A stretch of DNA of 64,000 nt, taken from NCBI GenBank assembly GCA_001414485.1, contig LLEY01000007.1, forward strand, positions 620,001-684,000. Direction: 5' to 3'. Numbering within the stretch: the stretch's first letter is position 1; every line of letters begins with the position of its first letter. The notes beneath the pieces are model-generated. The model worked only from the letters and a program-made list of their open reading frames with translations. It searched no databases and was not told where the DNA came from. The translations under genes and the position numbers were made by a program. Shown piece by piece: positions 59,077 to 64,000 of the stretch. Source of the DNA: Calycina herbarum (Eukaryota > Ascomycota > Leotiomycetes > Helotiales > Pezizellaceae).

Positions 59077-59958
59077 ATGGCAACCCAACACTCGAGCTAC
59101 CTTCCGACACTAATTCTATATAGTTATCATTGGGATGACCTTCTCTCTACATTTGAGCAAGACACACGATTGCCGCTTGAGGCACGTTGCAACCGCGCTG
59201 GTCGTTACTTTATTAATATCATTCGTAATGGGGAGATTCCAGAAGGGGTAGTTACGGAGCAGGATCTCCAAATCTTTATAACGAACTGGGCCATATCGCT
59301 AGACCTCCTCTTCTTCTTCAGAAACCTCTTCCGGCATATCAAAATCAGGTTTGGTGATGAGAATGAATTGGGCGGATCTTTTGTTTCTACCCTTGGGTTC
59401 TGGAGTAATGAAAGGAAAGAGCTAGTTCTCAAGAAAACTCTCAAACCCGGTGATCAATGGAACAGAAAGCGCGCTATATCCTTCATTGGTACCCTGTTTC
59501 ATAAGATGATGCACGCTTTCTTCGGGATTTTCCTCCGAGAAGACCTTTTAACCATTTCACCTAGTCAAGGCGGGTGTGGGTGGTCTGGTCACGGACGACC
59601 ATGGGCGAACGCCATGCTTACAGTGGGGGAATCTTTAAAGAAAGAGGTTCCGTTCTCCATGAACGTTCCCATTTTTTACTCGGTTTATAATAGTATGAAA
59701 AGTGAGTATTGGAAGCCAACTCCGGATGAGTTGAGGAAATGGGGTGCATCCGAGGCTGAAGTCATTTGGGCAAACAGATTGGAACCATGGCAGAGGTTGG
59801 TTCTAGCCTGGTTGTTAGGTTTATTCTTTCTCGGCTTCAATATCTGGTTCGTCAATCTTGAAGCGATACCTAGTTCTATTCGCCTCTTAGTAATGTTTCT
59901 AGAAATGGTTATTTTCAACCTCGGCGCTTTTTTCTATGACCGAAGATCGAAGATCTAG
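59077..59958 (+). CDS. SprT-like zincin family member 5, with HKMMH in place of HExxH
   Basis: An uninterrupted frame of 293 residues. It keeps all family landmarks: NGEIPEGVVTEQDL, NWAISLDLLFFFRNLFRHI, GCGWSGHGRPWANAMLTV, EVPFSMNVPIFYSV and LRKWGASEAEV. The zinc motif at 142-146 reads TLFHKMMHAFF, so the catalytic Glu of HExxH is Lys (AAG instead of GAG). Both His ligands and the later Gly-His-Gly remain, so it may bind metal without cleaving peptides. Two hydrophobic segments (about 248-265 and 270-288) form a C-terminal membrane region like that of member 3. Confidence 0.8.
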   Translation: MATQHSSYLPTLILYSYHWDDLLSTFEQDTRLPLEARCNRAGRYFINIIRNGEIPEGVVTEQDLQIFITNWAISLDLLFFFRNLFRHIKIRFGDENELGGSFVSTLGFWSNERKELVLKKTLKPGDQWNRKRAISFIGTLFHKMMHAFFGIFLREDLLTISPSQGGCGWSGHGRPWANAMLTVGESLKKEVPFSMNVPIFYSVYNSMKSEYWKPTPDELRKWGASEAEVIWANRLEPWQRLVLAWLLGLFFLGFNIWFVNLEAIPSSIRLLVMFLEMVIFNLGAFFYDRRSKI

Positions 59959-60789
59959 ATGATTCCACGCTTACTTTAAAAAGTATCTAGTATAAAGGAA
60001 AAATAATAAATTTTATGTTCAGCATATTTTGAAATCCACTTAGTATATAAATATAGTCTAAAATTTATAAAATCTTAAGATTATTATTAGATTAAAATTG
60101 ATTTAGTCAAATCTCTACTATTAAAGCTAGCTATTAGTAAAAGAAAGCAAGTTTCTAGAATTGTTTTAGAGCGTAGAGATTTACGATTTCTAGCTAAGAG
60201 ATCGCTATAGTTTTCATAGGTAGTCTATAGATCTATTATTCTATTATGTTCTATTCTGTCAAACTCTTATTCACCTATTTAAATAGACTACTCTATGCTT
60301 GATCTTAAACTTTACTTTTAATCAACCTCTTACATTGTCATCGTTGCTTGCTATGCTCCTCTCTCTCTTATTTCACACTTTACAGGTACGAAATCAATTA
60401 TTAGAAAATTCCAATGTTTTTCTAGCGAGAAGGAACGACTCGTTTCACTCTACAAGTATTCAAACATGTTTAAGACTCTGGAAAATGCCACCTATATATA
60501 CTATTTTTAGGTATAAAATTCTATTTAATCAGGAAGTAAAGTTAGTAAAATTATATATATACGCCTTACATTTTATATAAACTCCAAATATCCCGTTGCT
60601 AAATTAACCTCGATTTCACTTATCAGTTTATAGACAGCGTAGGAAAGAATTACTCTATTAATCGATCATTAATCTAATTAATATGATTAGATTAGGTTAG
60701 ATTAATTAATCTTTATTAATTAGTATATATAAGCATTTATAAGGCTTATAAAGCTAATAACCAGTAATATTACTAATTATATATAATAA
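59959..60789. other. AT-rich region before the transposons
   Basis: About 830 bases, very AT-rich with many TA steps and TTAATTA-like runs, consistent with old transposon DNA or RIP-altered sequence. No coding signal is seen. Confidence 0.5.
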
Positions 60790-61960
60790 GATTAACGTGG
60801 TATACCAGGACCTCGTGATTATCAGGACCTCGTGAATTTTTTCCCTACCCCACTACCTCCAACTTTAACACGCGTTTTCTCAACAACTACCTAATAGAAT
60901 CTCAAACCTAAGAAGCTCGAATTATCCTAGCTATCGAAGCTATTCGATCATCTAAACGAATAAACCGTAGTAAAGCTACGAAGCTATACAGAGTCCCTTA
61001 TTCTATACTTACTAATAGAATAGCTGGTCGAACTACTCTTAGCGAACGCTGGCTAGCAAATCATAAAATAACTATAATAGAAGAGGAGGTGATTATTCAA
61101 AATATACTTAATCTAGATATAAGAGGCTTTGTGCCCCAGCTAGGTAGTGTAGAAGATATAGCAAATTATATACTCGAGTCGCGTAGAGGATAACGCGTTG
61201 GAAAGAACTAGGTATAACGATTTGTACAACGACGTCTAGAACTAAAGACGCGTTTTAATCGCGTTTACGATTTCTAAAGGGCCTTGTACGAAGATCCTAA
61301 GCTAATTAGCACGTGGTTTCGACTAGTAGAGAATATGCAGGCGAAATATGAGATCTAAGACTACGATTTCTACAACTTTGACGAGACTGGTTTTATAATA
61401 GGTGTTATCTGTGCTAGAATGGTTGTTATACGTGCTAATCGACGTGGCAGAGGTAAGGCTGTCTAGCTAAGCAATCGGGAATAGGCTATAGCAATTGTCT
61501 ATATTAATAGAGAGGGTTTAAGCATCCCTTTATTCTTAGTAGTTCAAGGGAAAAATCACCTTACTAGTTAGTATACTAAGGGCGGTCTTCCTAATAACTG
61601 GGTTATTAAACCAACTAGTAATAGATAGACTAATAATGAGACAGGCTTAGAATAGCTAGAACACTTCGATAAGTATACTCGTGGTTGTACAAAAGAGCTA
61701 TATCGAATGTTAGTTCTAGATAGGCATAAGAGTTATGAATCGGCAGCATTCTAAGAGTATTACAAGTCATACAACATTATTACTCTTTGCCTACCTCCTC
61801 ATTCGTCTCATCTAACCCAGCCACTCGACGTTAGGTGTTTTAGTGTTCTTAAACGCATGTACGGGCGTTAAATTGAGACGTTTATCAAGGCTCATATAAA
61901 CCACATTACCAAGGTCGAGTTCTTTCTTACGTTTCACATAGCCTACAACCAGTTAACCGA
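60790..61960 (+). mobile_element. Fot1/pogo-like DNA transposon, RIP-damaged and 3'-truncated
   Basis: The left side has two direct copies of AGGACCTCGTGA (about 60808 and 60823), a possible sub-terminal repeat. A degraded transposase reads from about 60890 as a CENP-B/psq helix-turn-helix (AIEAIRSSKRINRSKATKLY, LSERWLANHKIT). A DDE domain follows with YNFDETGF (about 61372), LVLDRHKSY and SHLTQPLDV, so the three acidic residues survive. TAG replaces Trp or Gln at many conserved sites, such as AV-stop-LSNRE-stop-A and ETGLE-stop-L. Homology ends near 61950 and a second element begins, so the 3' part is lost or displaced. No matching right terminal repeat was found. Confidence 0.8.
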
Positions 61961-63966
61961 TATCCCGGCCTCGTGCACGGTCCTGGCAAAAGCCCGCCGA
62001 AAAACCCCTCTTTTTACCTCGACCATCACTACTTTAACTATAGCTAGAACAGACAAATCTCATCAGATCAACTTAGCAGTGGCAGCAATTAAAAGAGGAG
62101 AGCATAGCAATTTTACTAAGGCAGCTAAGAAGTATGGGTATAACCGTACTACTATCTTACAGAGGATTAGAGGCTTGACTATAACACGTAAAGACGCTAC
62201 TGCCCTTTACTACCAAGCACTCACCAAGGAGTAAGAAGAAGTCCTGATTCAATAGATCAATAACCTTACCGATCGAGCAATACCCCCTACGTCTTCAATT
62301 ATCAAGAACCTTACAGAAGAGATACGTAGGAGCGCGGTAGGGAAGAACTAGACTAGGCAATTTATCCGAAGACATAAGGACAGGTTATATAGCAGCTATC
62401 TTAAGAACATTAAGAACTTAAGAGTAGTAGCTGAGTATGCTCCTATGATTACACTCTTCTTTACCTTAGTATTATATACTTTTTCCCCTCCTTATCTTAA
62501 TTTAAGTATAAAAGCTAATATTATCTTATTTTCTCTAGCTTACGCAAGTTATCGAGAAATACAATATAACTACCGACAACCTATATAACTTTAACGAGAA
62601 GGGATTCCTTATAGGATTTAGCCGATCTATAAAGCGTATTATAAGTCTAGAAGCGTATATATTAGGCCAGGTTATAAAGAATAAGTAGGACGGTTCTCGA
62701 GAGTTTATTTCTCTGCTAGTATATGTCTCGGCTATTAGGAGAGCTATCCCGCCGCTTCTTATTTATAAGAGCGCGTCAGGAGACTTACAGGGCTCCTAGA
62801 CAGAGGATGTCGAAGAAGACAGGGCATATTTCAGTTTATTAGAAAACGGCTAGTTATTAAACCAGTTTAGCCTAAAGTAGCTAAAAGACATCTTTAAGAG
62901 ACACACAAAACCGAAGAGCGCAAGGGCATACCAGCTGATTCTTATAGACGGCCACTCCTCGCATGTTAATATGAAATTTATCGACTTTGCATTCCGCTAT
63001 CGTATTATTATTGTTATCCTTCCTCCTTATACTATACATCGGCTCTAGCCTCTTGACGTAGGCCTCTTCCAACCCCTCGCTACATTCTACAGTAACGAGC
63101 TAGAAAAGCTCCTTACTACTTCTAATAGATTAGTCTCTATGTCTAAGAGATTTTTCTATAAAATGTTTAAGATAGCCTAGGATCTTGTATTCATAGAACA
63201 CAACATTATACATGCCTTCGAGAAGGCTGGAATCTGGCTAATTTAGAGCGCAAAGATGGTTGCCCAGGTGACAAAGCCTGCCTCGCTAGTCAAGGAACCT
63301 ATTAAAGGCATGAAAACACCCCTTATATTAAAAGCTATACGATACGCGTTCTTAGACTTTGAAAAGTCTCCATCTAAGCTTAAGGCATACAAGGTCTTTA
63401 CTTCTATATGTACTCTTTCCTCTTAAGTCTCTATTCTTAAATACGAGAACTAGGGGCTGCGAATAGCTATTATTCTTAAGAATTAGAAGAGAAAGAAGGG
63501 TAAGAGACTTAATCTTTGCAGGGAAATTAGCCAGGGAGTAGAGGTATACTCCCCTGGGAAGGTTATACGAGCTCGAGAGTATCAGGCCAAGGAAGAAGAG
63601 GCAAGGGAGGCTGAAGAACAAGCAAAGGAAGAGAAGAGAGAGACAAGAAAGGCGAATACTCTTAAGAGACAACGTAAGAAGGAAGAATTAGCTAATAAGA
63701 GAGCAGAAACCCAGCTCTATAAGGAGCTGGCTACTATAACTCCAAAGGCCTTAAAACAGACAAAATGTATACGTGTCCCACGAAAAAGGACTACTCTATA
63801 TATACCTCAAGTCAAGAAAGGAGCTAAAAAGGGACAAAAAGAGCTAGAAAAGCCAACTTTAATACTTAAACTTAAGGTTAGAGTTCCAGCTAAAGTAGTA
63901 GCCCCACAATTAAAGGAAACTAGGTCAGGACGGCAGATTAGGCTGCCACTCCGTACTCGCGCATAG
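61961..63966 (+). mobile_element. second Fot1/pogo-like transposon, RIP-damaged
   Basis: From about 62040 a second transposase-like reading begins (HTH: AVAAIKRGEHSNFTKAAKKYG, then INNLTDRAIPPT). A probable intron (about 62472-62540, ending TCTCTAG) precedes YNFNEKGFLIG, whose first catalytic Asp is Asn (GAC to AAC). LILIDGHSSHVN and PLDVGLFQPL supply the other two acidic sites. TAG interrupts Trp/Gln positions throughout (HRL-stop-PLDVG). The Lys/Glu-rich C-terminal tail ends with TRSGRQIRLPLRTRA and a TAG at about 63964-63966. It is less like the first element than two copies of one family would be. Termini not determined; the element reaches almost to the window end. Confidence 0.78.
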
Positions 63967-64000
63967 TTTTTTATACTTATTCTCTAATTAACTACCTTTT

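Overview
The window is nuclear DNA of a filamentous ascomycete. Genes have short spliceosomal introns (about 45-190 bp, GT...AG). The protein families are typical of Pezizomycotina: a Zn2Cys6 regulator, HET and NACHT proteins, a GH11 xylanase, CYP51 and Fot1/pogo-like transposons. Several features would suit a helotialean (Leotiomycetes) plant-associated fungus, but that placement is inference.

0.4-11.4 kb: a compact cluster that looks like an undescribed small-molecule (sugar, polyol or inositol-like) catabolic pathway. It holds three different Gfo/Idh/MocA dehydrogenases, a Zn2Cys6 activator, a sugar-type MFS transporter and an HbpS/UPF0303 protein. Its intergenic regions share a 13-bp motif (GGGGAG-N3-CGGA, four copies found), and one divergent promoter carries a 40-bp tandem repeat. 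A 94-bp MITE-like hairpin with TA duplications lies upstream of the UPF0303 gene. Two F-box-like remnants and a secreted GH11 xylanase follow at 11.6-15.6 kb.

16.5-27.5 kb: a HET-domain gene with two frame breaks, then ordinary genes: an FMP10/DUF1279-like mitochondrial protein, nucleoside diphosphate kinase, ER glucosidase II alpha, a Ca3427-like solute-binding-type protein and a CorA-like membrane protein.

27.9-41 kb: a decay zone. It contains a RelA/SpoT-NACHT-ankyrin (NLR-type) pseudogene that has lost its Walker A region, an FMO-type monooxygenase with one in-frame TAG, a CYP51 paralogue with many lesions, and three tandem members of a SprT-like zincin family. Two more members lie at 57.6-60 kb on the other strand.

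41.5-56.8 kb: mostly conserved single-copy genes: a C2H2 fungal-specific regulator, a WW protein divergent from a SYG1/XPR1 phosphate exporter, a membrane-anchored methyltransferase, an MFSD5/MOT2-type transporter and a small Cys-rich protein.

60-64 kb: AT-rich DNA with two adjacent or nested Fot1/pogo-like elements. Both are full of TGG->TAG and CAG->TAG changes that look like repeat-induced point mutation (RIP). All exon calls were made by eye from splice consensus, frame continuity and remembered family motifs. No database search was run.
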